Part shown: positions 52,561-60,477 of the stretch, in pieces
How the letters are laid out: the number at the start of each line of letters is the position of its first letter
Numbering within the stretch: position 1 is the stretch's first letter
Source of the DNA: Alistipes sp.
GTDB taxonomy: Bacteria > Bacteroidota > Bacteroidia > Bacteroidales > Rikenellaceae
Assembly: GCA_017416915.1 (NCBI GenBank)
Contig: JAFQAN010000031.1
Location: 1-64,000 of the forward strand
DNA: 64,000 bases
Direction: 5' to 3'
The notes under the pieces: generated by a model
The model's database searches: none
Seen by the model: the letters and a program-made list of their open reading frames with translations, nothing else
Told to the model about the DNA's origin: nothing
Program-made: the position numbers and the translations under genes

Positions 52561-54006
52561 ATGAAATTACGAAGAAGCCTTCTGCTCCTTTTCGTCCTTT
52601 TTGCCGTTAGCACTGCATACGCCTCTACGGATGGCGAGGTCGTTGCCGAAGATAAGGTTGCTACTGATGGCGAGGTCGTTGCCGACAAACCCAAGAGCAA
52701 AGATATTATCAAGACGGGATACAACTTTGGACCTCTGCCCGCGGTCGCTTTCGATGCCGACAAGGGCTTTCAGCTCGGTGCATTGCTCAATATTTATGAC
52801 TTTGGCGACGGCTCGACCTATCCCAATACGCGCCAACATTGGTACTTCGAGGCGTCGTTCTTCACTAAGGGGTCGCAGCTCTTCGTTGTGTCGTACGACA
52901 ACCGCTTTCTCATCCCTGGTGTGCGCTGGTCGTCGGCATTGACCATCACTAACGATAAGGCGATGGACTTCTATGGCTTCAATGGCTATATGTCGTACTA
53001 CGACTACGAGAGGGTTAAGGCGGGTAAGGATAAGCAAAACCCCGACCAATTCATCTATACGCCGAAGTACCGTATCAACCGCCTCGCTATCCTCTTTAAG
53101 ACCGACTTTGTGGGCAATATCTGGGATAACAAGCTCTTTTGGGAGGCGGGTTATCACCTCAGCTACTTTAAGCAGGGCTACAACAAGCAGGGTGCGCTCA
53201 ACCTCGAAAAGATTAACAAGAATAAGGCGGATGAGAAGGTCTTCCCTGCCACCGAGCCAACCATCTTTGACCAGTACCGCAAGTGGGGTATTATCTCCGA
53301 CGACGAGGCGTGGGGTGGTCTTAATAGCACCGTGCGTCTGGGTATGCTCTTCGATACCCGCGATAAGGAGGGCGCTCCCTCGCGCGGCATCTGGGCTGAG
53401 GCACACGTTACGCTTGCCCCTAAGTGGCTCGGCACGACAAATCCCTACTATCGCTACTCGCTGACCTTCCGCCACTACGTGCCTATCGTCAAGAACGACA
53501 TCCTTACCTTCGCCTATCGCCTTAACTATGAGGGTACTTTCGGTCGCAAGGCGCCCTACTACGTGCTGCCCTATATCACCACCGTAGGTCAGTCCTACGA
53601 CCGCGACGGTATGGGTGGTTATCGCACTATTCGCGGTATTATGCGTAGCCGTGTGCAGGGTCTCGATGTAGCGTCGTATAATGTCGAGTTGCGCTGGCGT
53701 TTTGTGTCGTTCCGCCTCTGGAAACAGAATATATCGTTCGGTCTTAACGCCTTCTCGGACGGTACTATGGTAACCAAAAACTACGATATGACCTTCCGTG
53801 GCGATGAGGCTGACCGTGCCGAGTACGACGCATATATGGCACAGGGTAACGGACGCGATTTGCCACATATTACGGTAGGTGGCGGCTTGCGATTTATTAT
53901 GAATCAGAACTTTATCGTCGCCTTTGAGTATGGCGCGCCCGTTGGCAAGCTACGCAAGCAGGATGGCAAGGGAGCGTTCTATATTAATACGGGCTACCTC
54001 TTTTAG
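52561..54006 (+). CDS. Outer-membrane beta-barrel, BamA/TamA-like (surface antigen family)
   Basis: A 481-residue outer-membrane protein with a signal peptide (about 1-21) and a 16-stranded type barrel of the bacterial surface antigen (Omp85-like) family without POTRA domains. Aromatic-rich strands are spaced throughout, and it ends INTGYLF, a C-terminal Phe as in barrels. The mature N-terminus has a 12-codon direct duplication around TDGEVVA (residues about 22-40). Coupled with the acyltransferase (12 bp). TAG stop is joined to repeat element D copy 3. Confidence 0.85.
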   Translation: MKLRRSLLLLFVLFAVSTAYASTDGEVVAEDKVATDGEVVADKPKSKDIIKTGYNFGPLPAVAFDADKGFQLGALLNIYDFGDGSTYPNTRQHWYFEASFFTKGSQLFVVSYDNRFLIPGVRWSSALTITNDKAMDFYGFNGYMSYYDYERVKAGKDKQNPDQFIYTPKYRINRLAILFKTDFVGNIWDNKLFWEAGYHLSYFKQGYNKQGALNLEKINKNKADEKVFPATEPTIFDQYRKWGIISDDEAWGGLNSTVRLGMLFDTRDKEGAPSRGIWAEAHVTLAPKWLGTTNPYYRYSLTFRHYVPIVKNDILTFAYRLNYEGTFGRKAPYYVLPYITTVGQSYDRDGMGGYRTIRGIMRSRVQGLDVASYNVELRWRFVSFRLWKQNISFGLNAFSDGTMVTKNYDMTFRGDEADRAEYDAYMAQGNGRDLPHITVGGGLRFIMNQNFIVAFEYGAPVGKLRKQDGKGAFYINTGYLF

Positions 54007-54133
54007 CTTGGTGTGATAAGGGGTCGGTTGCGTCCCCTAACAAAAAATGCCGTCAATGGGACGTACGTTCAAGTACTACCCATCGACGGCATTTTTGCCG
54101 AGTGTAGCACTCGGCACCCTTCTGACACCAAGC
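54007..54133. repeat. Structured repeat element D, copy 3
   Basis: Outer arms CTTGGTGT (54007-54014) and ACACCAAG (54125-54132). Central hairpin AATGCCGTCAATGGG with CCCATCGACGGCATT around TACGTTCAAGTAC. The side arms are replaced by local hairpins (AGGGG...CCCCT and TGCCGAGTG-TAG-CACTCGGCA), unlike copies 1, 2 and 4. The upstream gene's TAG stop immediately precedes it. The same stem position carries A opposite C as in copy 2. Confidence 0.8.
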
Positions 54134-54134
54134 C

Positions 54135-54262
54135 CTTGTCGTGATAGCGGCACATCTGCGGCACATCCCAAAAAGTAAAGCGCCACGGGCTGTACGTTTT
54201 AGTACTATCCCGTGGTACTCTCTTTTGCGATGCACCACATCTGCACCACTCTGACGCCAAGC
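54135..54262. repeat. Structured repeat element D, copy 4
   Basis: Tandem to copy 3. It starts CTTGTCGTGATAGCGGCAC and ends GACGCCAAG (about 54252-54260). The interior is close to copy 1 in sequence, including the TACGTTTTAGTAC loop and the GATGCACCACATCTGCACC arm. Central stem GCCACGGG/CCCGTGG. Two tandem elements between same-strand genes. Confidence 0.75.
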
Positions 54263-54269
54263 TGCCACG

Positions 54270-54580
54270 CGCAGCCACGCACAGCCACGCACGACTGAGA
54301 ACGCCTGGGAATGCCTGAGAACGCCTGTGTTTTTCAGCAGTCTTGCAGTCTTGCAGTCCCGCGGTCCCGCGGTCTCGTGGTCTCGTCGTCCCGTGGTCCC
54401 GTGGTCCCGTGGTCCCGTTGTCTCGTCGTCTCGTCGTCCCGTTGTCTCGTCGTCCCGCTATCTCGTCGTCTCGTCGTCCCGCAGTCTCGTCGGCGCGCCT
54501 CCCAGCCATTCTCAGGCGTTCTCAGTCTTTCTCAGTCCTTCTTAGCCAATCGCGCGCCCCATACAATCTCGCACCCCAGT
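54270..54580. repeat. Module A and B arrays flanking in opposite orientation
   Basis: A forward module A array (GACTGAGAACGCCTGGGAATG type, about 54291-54326), a long module B array (GTCTCGTCGTCCCGTGGTCCC type, about 54340-54490), a GGCGCGCC joint (54491-54498), an inverted module A array (CCATTCTCAGGCGTTCTCAG type, about 54502-54547) and a GCGCGCCCC end (54551-54559). Several Ser/Arg/Val-rich ORFs cross it; they are artefacts of the repeat. Confidence 0.8.
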
Positions 54581-54628
54581 CTCACTCCTATTCAAAAGTC
54601 ATTATCTATCGTCGCCGACTATTTTGTA

Positions 54629-54675
54629 AATTTCTGAAACAATGTCCCCTCTGAGTGTTGCTCGTTTCAGAAATT
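54629..54675 (+). promoter_or_regulatory. 12-bp perfect inverted repeat near a promoter
   Basis: AATTTCTGAAAC (54629-54640) pairs with GTTTCAGAAATT (54664-54675). It surrounds the putative -33 GTTG (54657-54660) of a promoter and is followed by a T-rich run. It could be an operator or a terminator for read-through from the repeat region. Confidence 0.55.
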
Positions 54676-54688
54676 ATTTCTATTTTTG
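54657..54688 (+). promoter_or_regulatory. Possible promoter ahead of the CsgG-like gene cluster
   Basis: GTTG at 54657-54660, 20-bp spacer, TATTTTTG at 54681-54688. It would give a ~350-bp leader before the first annotated cluster gene, with a 43-residue ORF inside. Confidence 0.5.
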
Positions 54689-54748
54689 TATCGCTATTGC
54701 TAAAATAGCAGACATATTGAAAGTGTTTTTCGCGGTCCTTAATCGAAA

Positions 54749-54880
54749 ATGTGGAAGTTTTCAAAATCGGAGGACAAACGAACAGCACTCATCTCTTGTA
54801 TAGCTATGTGGCTATGCACGATCTGTGCATATACCCATACTATCCAAGTGTGGGGCATTGTAGCGTTTATTCCGATTTAG
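54749..54880 (+). CDS. Possible small hydrophobic peptide
   Basis: A 43-residue ORF starting ATG at 54749, ending TAG at 54880. It has a charged N-terminus (MWKFSKSEDKR) and then a hydrophobic, Cys-containing stretch that could span a membrane (TALISCIAMWLCTICAYT, then WGIVAFIPI). No strong ribosome site. It lies about 55 bp after the likely start point and ahead of the CsgG-like cluster. Could be a leader or membrane microprotein, or chance. Rest of 54689-55046 shows nothing I recognise. Confidence 0.3.
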   Translation: MWKFSKSEDKRTALISCIAMWLCTICAYTHTIQVWGIVAFIPI

Positions 54881-55046
54881 GTCTTTCCACAACCTTCGAT
54901 TAAATAAACGAAAAATCGACTCCACACTTTCTTATTTTTTATAAGCGATTATCGAAAGCGGGGGAGTTAGGCGCACAGCGTCTCGGCTCAATATGTAGTA
55001 GTTAAACCAGAACAAACAATTATTATTAACTTAAACAACTATTACT

Positions 55047-55526
55047 ATGAAGACAAGACTTATTTTGTTGGTTGCGTTATTCGCATTTGTATCAACCAGC
55101 GCATCGGCACAATTCTACAACCGCAAAAAGGTTGCTATCACCGAGGTCGTGGATAGAAGTGCTGATCACGACATTTCGGAGGGTACAAAAACCTTTGTAC
55201 GTACCGCATTGACCGATGCTATTACCAATTCCGAGGGCTACGAGGGTTACGCAACAATCTCTTTTATCTCGCTTGAAGCCAACTTTGACCGAACGGGTAA
55301 TCTCTCATCTGCAACGTTGAGCTATGTGCAAAAGCAGATGATGGAGTATGTCCTCGTTGCCGAGATTACACCTTTGGACAAGCGAACAGTACTGCTTAGC
55401 GCACGTATCGTAAGAACATCCGACGGCAAGATTGTAGCCTCATCATCAGTGCGCACGTGTGCCGATATCGACTACTTGCGTTCTGCTTGTAATGCACTCG
55501 CTTGCAAGTTGGTAGGAGCTATCTAA
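55047..55526 (+). CDS. CsgG-like secreted protein, paralogue 1
   Basis: A 159-residue secreted protein with signal peptide (about 1-21, SASA-Q) and a single domain that resembles CsgG/LpoB-type alpha/beta folds: KKVAITEVVDRS (strand), helix FVRTALTDAITNSEGYEGY, then MEYVLVAEITPLDKRTVLLSARIVRTSDGKIVASSSV. First of three tandem paralogues. Family match by pattern only, no direct search. No lipobox. Function unknown; the CsgG fold is used in secretion pores and in PBP activators. Confidence 0.65.
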   Translation: MKTRLILLVALFAFVSTSASAQFYNRKKVAITEVVDRSADHDISEGTKTFVRTALTDAITNSEGYEGYATISFISLEANFDRTGNLSSATLSYVQKQMMEYVLVAEITPLDKRTVLLSARIVRTSDGKIVASSSVRTCADIDYLRSACNALACKLVGAI

Positions 55527-55536
55527 TTTGTCGCTT

Positions 55537-55926
55537 GTGAAAACCAGAATAATTTTTTTAGTCGCCCTATTTGCGGTTGTTTCCACAACCGCATCTTTGG
55601 GGTGCTATCGTAGTAAGAAGGTTGCTGTTGTCGAGGTTGTCGATAACAGTGGTGATGTTGCCGAGAGCACTAAGGCGTATATACGTAGCGAATTAACCCG
55701 TGCAATAACCAAGTCGAGGGGCTATGTCGGCTATTGCTCTTCTGCCGATAATTTCGACTATGTCCTAACATCCGAGGTTGCTCCGATACGCAGAAATACA
55801 GTGTTGCTAAGCGTTCGGGTAGTAGAAATCTCCACGGGCAAGATTGTCGCCTCTTCGTCGGTAACAATGTCGGCAAATCTTTGTAATATCCGCAAGGCTT
55901 GCAAAGAGGTAGTTCGTAAGTTATAG
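55537..55926 (+). CDS. CsgG-like secreted protein, paralogue 2 (shortened)
   Basis: A 129-residue paralogue. I use GTG 55537, because it makes MKTRIIFLVALFAVVSTTAS align residue for residue with the signal peptide of paralogue 1; the earlier TTG at 55528 is possible. The central part is about 22 residues shorter than in paralogue 1. Position of the first mature residue is Cys (SLGCYRSKK), where the other two have Phe, so it may be a lipoprotein, though the box lacks Leu at -3. Ends KEVVRKL. Confidence 0.65.
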   Translation: MKTRIIFLVALFAVVSTTASLGCYRSKKVAVVEVVDNSGDVAESTKAYIRSELTRAITKSRGYVGYCSSADNFDYVLTSEVAPIRRNTVLLSVRVVEISTGKIVASSSVTMSANLCNIRKACKEVVRKL

Positions 55927-55934
55927 AGTCTGTT

Positions 55935-57251
55935 ATGAGAAAAAAAATGTATCTATTATTTCTGTGTGTAGCAATGTCTATTCCCTGCATTGCTACTGCG
56001 CAATTCTTTGAAAAACAAAAGGTTGTCGTTTGGGAAATTATTGACAATAACAATGATGTTAAGGTAAGCTCGGGAATAAAAACGGAAATCAAATCAAAGA
56101 TGATTGAGGCTTTTCAGGGGTCGCGTGGTTATGAGGCTTTCGAGTGTAACACCGCCGATGTAGAGCAATATATTAAGGCTAAGGGGTGGTCAATGTCGCC
56201 CCAAAATATAGCACGTGCAGTCGGTGCTAAGTATGGGGTAAATTATGTTATCTTTACCTCAATTAAGATTTTGGAGCGCTCTAATTCTTATGATGAATAT
56301 AAAGTCCATCTGTCATCAGAGTTTTATAGCTCTGAAACTCAGAAGAGTGAGCGTATGGCTTATGTCGATATAAGGAGCGACAATAGCTTAATACCTGGTG
56401 CGTGTGCAGAACTCCTTAGCAATTTGCTACAAGAGAATCTAAGCGCATCGAATAATTCATCGTACAGTTCGTCGTCTGGCTCTTCATCTTACTCTTCGCA
56501 GTACTCAACTTCAAACCGTCAATCTGACTATGTTGAGACCGCTTATGGTCTCAATATGAAGATGATATTTGTTGAGGGTGGCACATTTACTATGGGTGCT
56601 ACTGCTGAGCAGGGTAGCGAGGCGGATGATGACGAGTATCCCGCCCACGAGGTGGAGCTGTCGTCGTACTATATCGCCGAGTGCGAGGTTACGCAGGCGC
56701 AGTGGCAAGCTGTTATGGGTACATCAATCTATCAGCAGCGTGATAAAGCTGACGCAAGTTCAACGTATGGAGTAGGCTCTAACTATCCGATGTACTATGT
56801 GTCGTGGTACGAGGCTCAGGAGTTTTGTCAGAAGCTAAGCATTGCTACGGGACGCACATATCTCCTGCCCACCGAGGCACAATGGGAGTATGCAGCACGT
56901 GGAGGTAATCAATCTAAGCGCTACAAATATAGTGGTCTTCATCAGCTAAGTGCTGTTGGTTGGTATGAAGGTAATAGTGGCGACTCAACACATCCTGTCG
57001 GTCAGCTGCGCGCCAATGAGCTTGGCATTAAGGATATGAGTGGCAATGTATATGAGTGGTGTAGCGACTACTATTCGTCATATTCTTCAACCAAGCAGTA
57101 CGACCCATTGTGTGGTAGTGGTAAGTACGCCGTGTTGCGCGGTGGTGGTTGGAACAGCAGTGCGTCTAACTGTCGTGTTTCTAATCGCAACTACTACACT
57201 CCGTCAAACCGCGACGACGATTACGGCTTTCGTGTAGTTTGTATTCCTTAG
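55935..57251 (+). CDS. CsgG-like domain fused to an FGE-sulfatase (SUMF1) domain, paralogue 3
   Basis: A 438-residue secreted protein. After a signal peptide (about 1-22) comes the same CsgG-like domain (about 25-160: QKVVVWEIIDNNNDV, KYGVNYVIFTSIKIL), a Ser-rich linker (about 166-190) and a C-terminal FGE-sulfatase domain (about 200-438): FVEGGTFTMGA, YIAECEVTQAQWQAVMG, TYLLPTEAQWEYAARGG, MSGNVYEWCSDYYSS, RGGGWNSSASNCRVSNR. By hand alignment with human SUMF1 the first active-site Cys is Ser and only the second Cys is kept. A GldJ/GldK-like structural or binding use is therefore likelier than formylglycine formation. Confidence 0.8.
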   Translation: MRKKMYLLFLCVAMSIPCIATAQFFEKQKVVVWEIIDNNNDVKVSSGIKTEIKSKMIEAFQGSRGYEAFECNTADVEQYIKAKGWSMSPQNIARAVGAKYGVNYVIFTSIKILERSNSYDEYKVHLSSEFYSSETQKSERMAYVDIRSDNSLIPGACAELLSNLLQENLSASNNSSYSSSSGSSSYSSQYSTSNRQSDYVETAYGLNMKMIFVEGGTFTMGATAEQGSEADDDEYPAHEVELSSYYIAECEVTQAQWQAVMGTSIYQQRDKADASSTYGVGSNYPMYYVSWYEAQEFCQKLSIATGRTYLLPTEAQWEYAARGGNQSKRYKYSGLHQLSAVGWYEGNSGDSTHPVGQLRANELGIKDMSGNVYEWCSDYYSSYSSTKQYDPLCGSGKYAVLRGGGWNSSASNCRVSNRNYYTPSNRDDDYGFRVVCIP

Positions 57252-57273
57252 TTTCGAGGAAACTACTGATAAC

Positions 57274-57306
57274 AAAAGCAGGTCAATTCACTTTTGACCT
57301 GCTTTT
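57274..57306 (+). terminator. Terminator of the CsgG-like cluster
   Basis: AAAAGCAGGTCAA (57274-57286) pairs perfectly with TTGACCTGCTTTT (57294-57306), a 13-bp stem with a 7-nt loop. Confidence 0.85.
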
Positions 57307-57362
57307 TAGTTAGATAGTTGTTGTCTCTCGCGCCTTTCTCCTCTCTGCGGCGCTTACTCCGC

Positions 57363-57716
57363 TTAGTGGTTGCCGCACTCGTGGTGGTGGCATCCCTCGC
57401 CCGAGTCCATCACGAAGCCCAAGAGATAGCCTCTTACAACCGCCTCGATGTCGCCCTTGCAGCCGCGTATAACCTTGATATTGTGGCTTTCGAGCTTGTT
57501 CTTCGCCCCCTCGCCCATATTGCCAGCAAGCATCACCTCGATACCCATCTGCTCCATCACCGAGGCGATATTCGACTTACAGCCGCAGCCCTCGGGAGAG
57601 TCGAGACGCGAGGTGGTAACAACCTGCTTGTTCTCCACCTCAAATATGGTATAGTAGGCGCAATGACCAAAGTGGTCGTCGATGTGTCCGTCGCGTGTTG
57701 GTACTGCTATTTTCAT
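57363..57716 (-). CDS. NifX/NafY-like iron-molybdenum cofactor-binding family protein
   Basis: A 117-residue protein of the dinitrogenase FeMo-cofactor biosynthesis domain family (NifX/NifB C-terminal type): MKIAVPTRDGHIDDHFGHCAYYTIFEVEN, then LAGNMGEGAKNKLESHNIKVIRGCKGD. The tail GEGCHHHECGNH can bind metal or an Fe-S cluster. There is no nif operon here, so nitrogen fixation is not implied; in anaerobes such proteins accompany Fe-S or molybdenum proteins of unknown role. It follows mdh leftward by 80 bp. Confidence 0.85.
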   Translation of the reverse strand: MKIAVPTRDGHIDDHFGHCAYYTIFEVENKQVVTTSRLDSPEGCGCKSNIASVMEQMGIEVMLAGNMGEGAKNKLESHNIKVIRGCKGDIEAVVRGYLLGFVMDSGEGCHHHECGNH

Positions 57717-57796
57717 ACTCTTTATAAATTGTGGAGGCTGGCTAAATGGTTAATTTTGCCAGCCTCGGTTGTCTATGATACTGATACTAATATCTG

Positions 57797-58789
57797 TTAC
57801 AAGTTGGGGTTAATCTTTGACCACTCCTCGATAGCGGGAACGATACCCAAGCTAACCAACTCGTCGCGCATCTTGCAGAGGTGTGCATACGAAGCGTCGA
57901 GCTTTGCAAGCTCCTCGTCAGTGCCAACGGGCATCTTGTAGCTACAACCGTTCTGGTCGAGAGTGGTATCCATAGCCATCATAATATGGTTGTACTTCTC
58001 GTTCGATACGTAGGTGCCTGCGGGGAAGCGGAAAGGCTCGCCACCCATTACCGAGCGAATCATCTCAACAGAGAGGTATGAGGGGCTTTGGAACGACGAG
58101 CGACCACGCAACTTGATGATAGCTGCACCGCCCTGTGTTACATCCTTCTTCATCTGCTCCCACTCAGCCTCGGGGAACTCCTCGGTGCCGATGATGTCGG
58201 TGAGCTTGCGACCTGCAACCTTCACTGCGCTGCCAAATACTGCCATCTGCTCGCCGTGGCCACCATAGGTAGCGCAACCCTCAATCTCGCTCTGCATAAC
58301 GCCAAACTTCTTAGCAAGCGCGCTCTTCAAGCGGGTGGTATCCAAACCTGCAAGGGTGGTAACCTGACCAGGCTTCAAACCTGAGTAGAGCAGCGTTACA
58401 AGACCTGTAAGGTCGGCGGGGTTGAAGATGATAACAACGTGCTTAACATCGGGGCAGTAGGTCTTGATGTTCTTACCGAGCTGCTCAGCTATCTCGCAGT
58501 TGCCCTTCAAGAGGTCCTCGCGGGTCATACCCTCCTTACGGGGAGCGCCACCCGACGAGATGATATACTTAGCATCCTTGAAAGCCTCGGCAACATCCGT
58601 AGTAGCGGTGATGTTTACATTGTCGAAGCCGCTCTGGCGCATCTCCTCTGCAACGCCCTCGGGAGAGAATACGTCATAGAGGCAGATGTTGTTGGTAAGA
58701 CCCATCATAAGGGCCGACTGAACCATGTTTGAACCAATCATTCCGGCAGCGCCGACGATGACGAGTTTGTCGTTAGTGAGAAATGCCAT
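57797..58789 (-). CDS. mdh: Malate dehydrogenase
   Basis: NAD-dependent oxidation of malate to oxaloacetate in central carbon metabolism. The 330-residue protein has the Rossmann motif VIVGAAGMIGSN (about 10-21), SSGGAPRKEGMTREDLL (substrate-binding Arg loop), IFNPADLTG, and catalytic His in TYGGHGEQMAVFGSAV. The loop differs from lactate dehydrogenases, which supports malate. Own promoter upstream. Confidence 0.94.
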   Translation of the reverse strand: MAFLTNDKLVIVGAAGMIGSNMVQSALMMGLTNNICLYDVFSPEGVAEEMRQSGFDNVNITATTDVAEAFKDAKYIISSGGAPRKEGMTREDLLKGNCEIAEQLGKNIKTYCPDVKHVVIIFNPADLTGLVTLLYSGLKPGQVTTLAGLDTTRLKSALAKKFGVMQSEIEGCATYGGHGEQMAVFGSAVKVAGRKLTDIIGTEEFPEAEWEQMKKDVTQGGAAIIKLRGRSSFQSPSYLSVEMIRSVMGGEPFRFPAGTYVSNEKYNHIMMAMDTTLDQNGCSYKMPVGTDEELAKLDASYAHLCKMRDELVSLGIVPAIEEWSKINPNL

Positions 58790-58887
58790 AATAAAATCTG
58801 TGTTTTAAGTTGTTATTGTAAAAATTTTTGTCTGCTTTACCTATATTTCGTAGGCAGCCTTTAAGGAGACTGCATACCAAAACCTCG

Positions 58888-58919
58888 CAAAATTAACAAA
58901 CTAACTAATAAAAAGCAAA
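58888..58919 (-). promoter_or_regulatory. mdh promoter
   Basis: Read leftward: TTTG (complement 58916-58919), 20-bp spacer, TAATTTTG (complement 58888-58895), giving a ~90-bp leader to the ATG at 58789. Confidence 0.7.
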
Positions 58920-58949
58920 TAATAATGCATTAATTTTGTTTTGATGATA

Positions 58950-58980
58950 TTTGTTGTTCCTCTTTTTTTTCGTATCTTTG
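58950..58980 (+). promoter_or_regulatory. suf operon promoter
   Basis: TTTG at 58950-58953, 19-bp spacer, TATCTTTG at 58973-58980. The ATG of sufB follows 20 bp later. No iron-sulfur regulator gene is beside it. Confidence 0.7.
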
Positions 58981-58999
58981 CCAGATATAATATTAAAGT

Positions 59000-60445
59000 A
59001 TGACAGAAGATAGACAAGATATATTGCAAGAACTCGAAACAAGCGACTACAAATATGGCTTTGTTTCGGACATCGACACCGAGACCATTGGTCGCGGATT
59101 GTCTGAGGATGTCGTGCGTCTTATCTCCGAGAAGAAGGGCGAGCCAGAGTGGATGCTCGAACGTCGATTGAAGGCGTATCGCCACTGGCTGACGCTACCA
59201 CATCCCGAGTGGGCGCATTTAGATATTCCGCCCATCGACTTCCAGGATGTTATCTACTACGCCGCGCCGAAGCCCAAGAAGAAGCTCGGCTCGATGGATG
59301 AGGTGGACCCCGAGTTGAAGCGTACCTTCGACAAGCTCGGCATCCCGTTGGAGGAGCAGATGGCATTGGCGGGTGTTGCCGTGGATGCCGTGTTGGACTC
59401 TGTATCGGTAAAGACCACCTTCCGCGAGACCCTCGCCGAGAAGGGCATCATATTCTGCTCGATAAGCGAGGCTATAAAGGAGTACCCCGAGCTTATTAAA
59501 AAGTATCTCGGCTCGGTAGTCCCCTATACCGATAACTTCTACGCCGCGCTCAATGCTGCGGTATTCTCTGACGGCTCGTTCTGCTACATCCCCAAGGGTG
59601 TGCGCTGTCCTATGGAGCTATCGACCTACTTTCGTATCAATGCCGAGGGTACGGGACAGTTTGAGCGCACGCTCATCGTCGCCGACGAAGGCTCGTATGT
59701 GAGCTACTTGGAGGGCTGCACAGCACCTCAGCGCGACGAGAACCAGCTACACGCCGCAGTGGTAGAGATTGTCGTTGAGCGCGATGCCGACGTTAAGTAT
59801 TCGACGGTGCAAAACTGGTATCCTGGCGACAAGCAGGGACGTGGCGGCATCTATAACTTCGTAACCAAGCGCGGTCTCTGCCGCGAGGGTGCGCATCTGT
59901 CGTGGACGCAGGTCGAGACAGGCTCGGCTATCACGTGGAAGTATCCGAGTTGTGTGCTGCTTGGCGATAATTCGTCGGGCGAGTTCTATTCGGTGGCGAT
60001 GACCAACAACTTTCAGCAGGCAGATACGGGTACGAAGATGATACATATCGGTCGCAATACCCGCTCGCGTATCGTGTCGAAGGGTATCTCGGCGGGCAGG
60101 TCGCAGAATGCCTACCGAGGCTTGGTGCGTGTGGCAAAGGGGGCAGATAACGCCCGTAACTACTCGCAGTGCGACTCGTTGCTCATTGGCGATAAGTGTG
60201 GCGCACACACCTTCCCCGTTGTCGAGTGCCACAACCCATCGGCGGTCTTGGAGCATGAGGCTACCACCTCGAAAATATCGGAGGATCAGCTCTTCTACTG
60301 CAACCAGCGTGGACTAACGACCGAGGATGCCGTAGGTCTGATTGTAAATGGCTATGCCCGCGATGTGCTGTCGAAGCTGCCTATGGAGTTTGCCGTAGAG
60401 GCGCAAAAACTACTATCGCTGAGTCTCGAAGGCTCGGTAGGATAG
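59000..60445 (+). CDS. sufB: Fe-S cluster assembly scaffold SufB
   Basis: Subunit of the SufBCD complex that assembles Fe-S clusters. The 481-residue protein has the family's N-terminal helical region (about 1-90) and the long beta-helix. Characteristic segments include [18 protein letters not shown] (Cys and glutamate of the sulfur path), [20 protein letters not shown] and [14 protein letters not shown]. First gene of the operon sufB-sufC-sufD-sufS-tmk. Confidence 0.96.
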   Translation: MTEDRQDILQELETSDYKYGFVSDIDTETIGRGLSEDVVRLISEKKGEPEWMLERRLKAYRHWLTLPHPEWAHLDIPPIDFQDVIYYAAPKPKKKLGSMDEVDPELKRTFDKLGIPLEEQMALAGVAVDAVLDSVSVKTTFRETLAEKGIIFCSISEAIKEYPELIKKYLGSVVPYTDNFYAALNAAVFSDGSFCYIPKGVRCPMELSTYFRINAEGTGQFERTLIVADEGSYVSYLEGCTAPQRDENQLHAAVVEIVVERDADVKYSTVQNWYPGDKQGRGGIYNFVTKRGLCREGAHLSWTQVETGSAITWKYPSCVLLGDNSSGEFYSVAMTNNFQQADTGTKMIHIGRNTRSRIVSKGISAGRSQNAYRGLVRVAKGADNARNYSQCDSLLIGDKCGAHTFPVVECHNPSAVLEHEATTSKISEDQLFYCNQRGLTTEDAVGLIVNGYARDVLSKLPMEFAVEAQKLLSLSLEGSVG

Positions 60446-60477
60446 CCTTATTTTGTAAATGTAAAAATGATATAACT

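Noticed and set aside
190-54590. Arrays considered as CRISPR
   Set aside because: The units are 8-10 bp, contiguous and degenerate, with no spacers of constant length, and no cas genes are present.
54069-54654. ORFs with repeated SRRLVV or RDNGTT patterns
   Set aside because: Low-complexity translations of module B and element D; no family resemblance and no promoter or ribosome site.
57363-57716. Evidence of nitrogen fixation
   Set aside because: The NifX-like domain is a general metal-cluster-binding family, and no nitrogenase gene is present.
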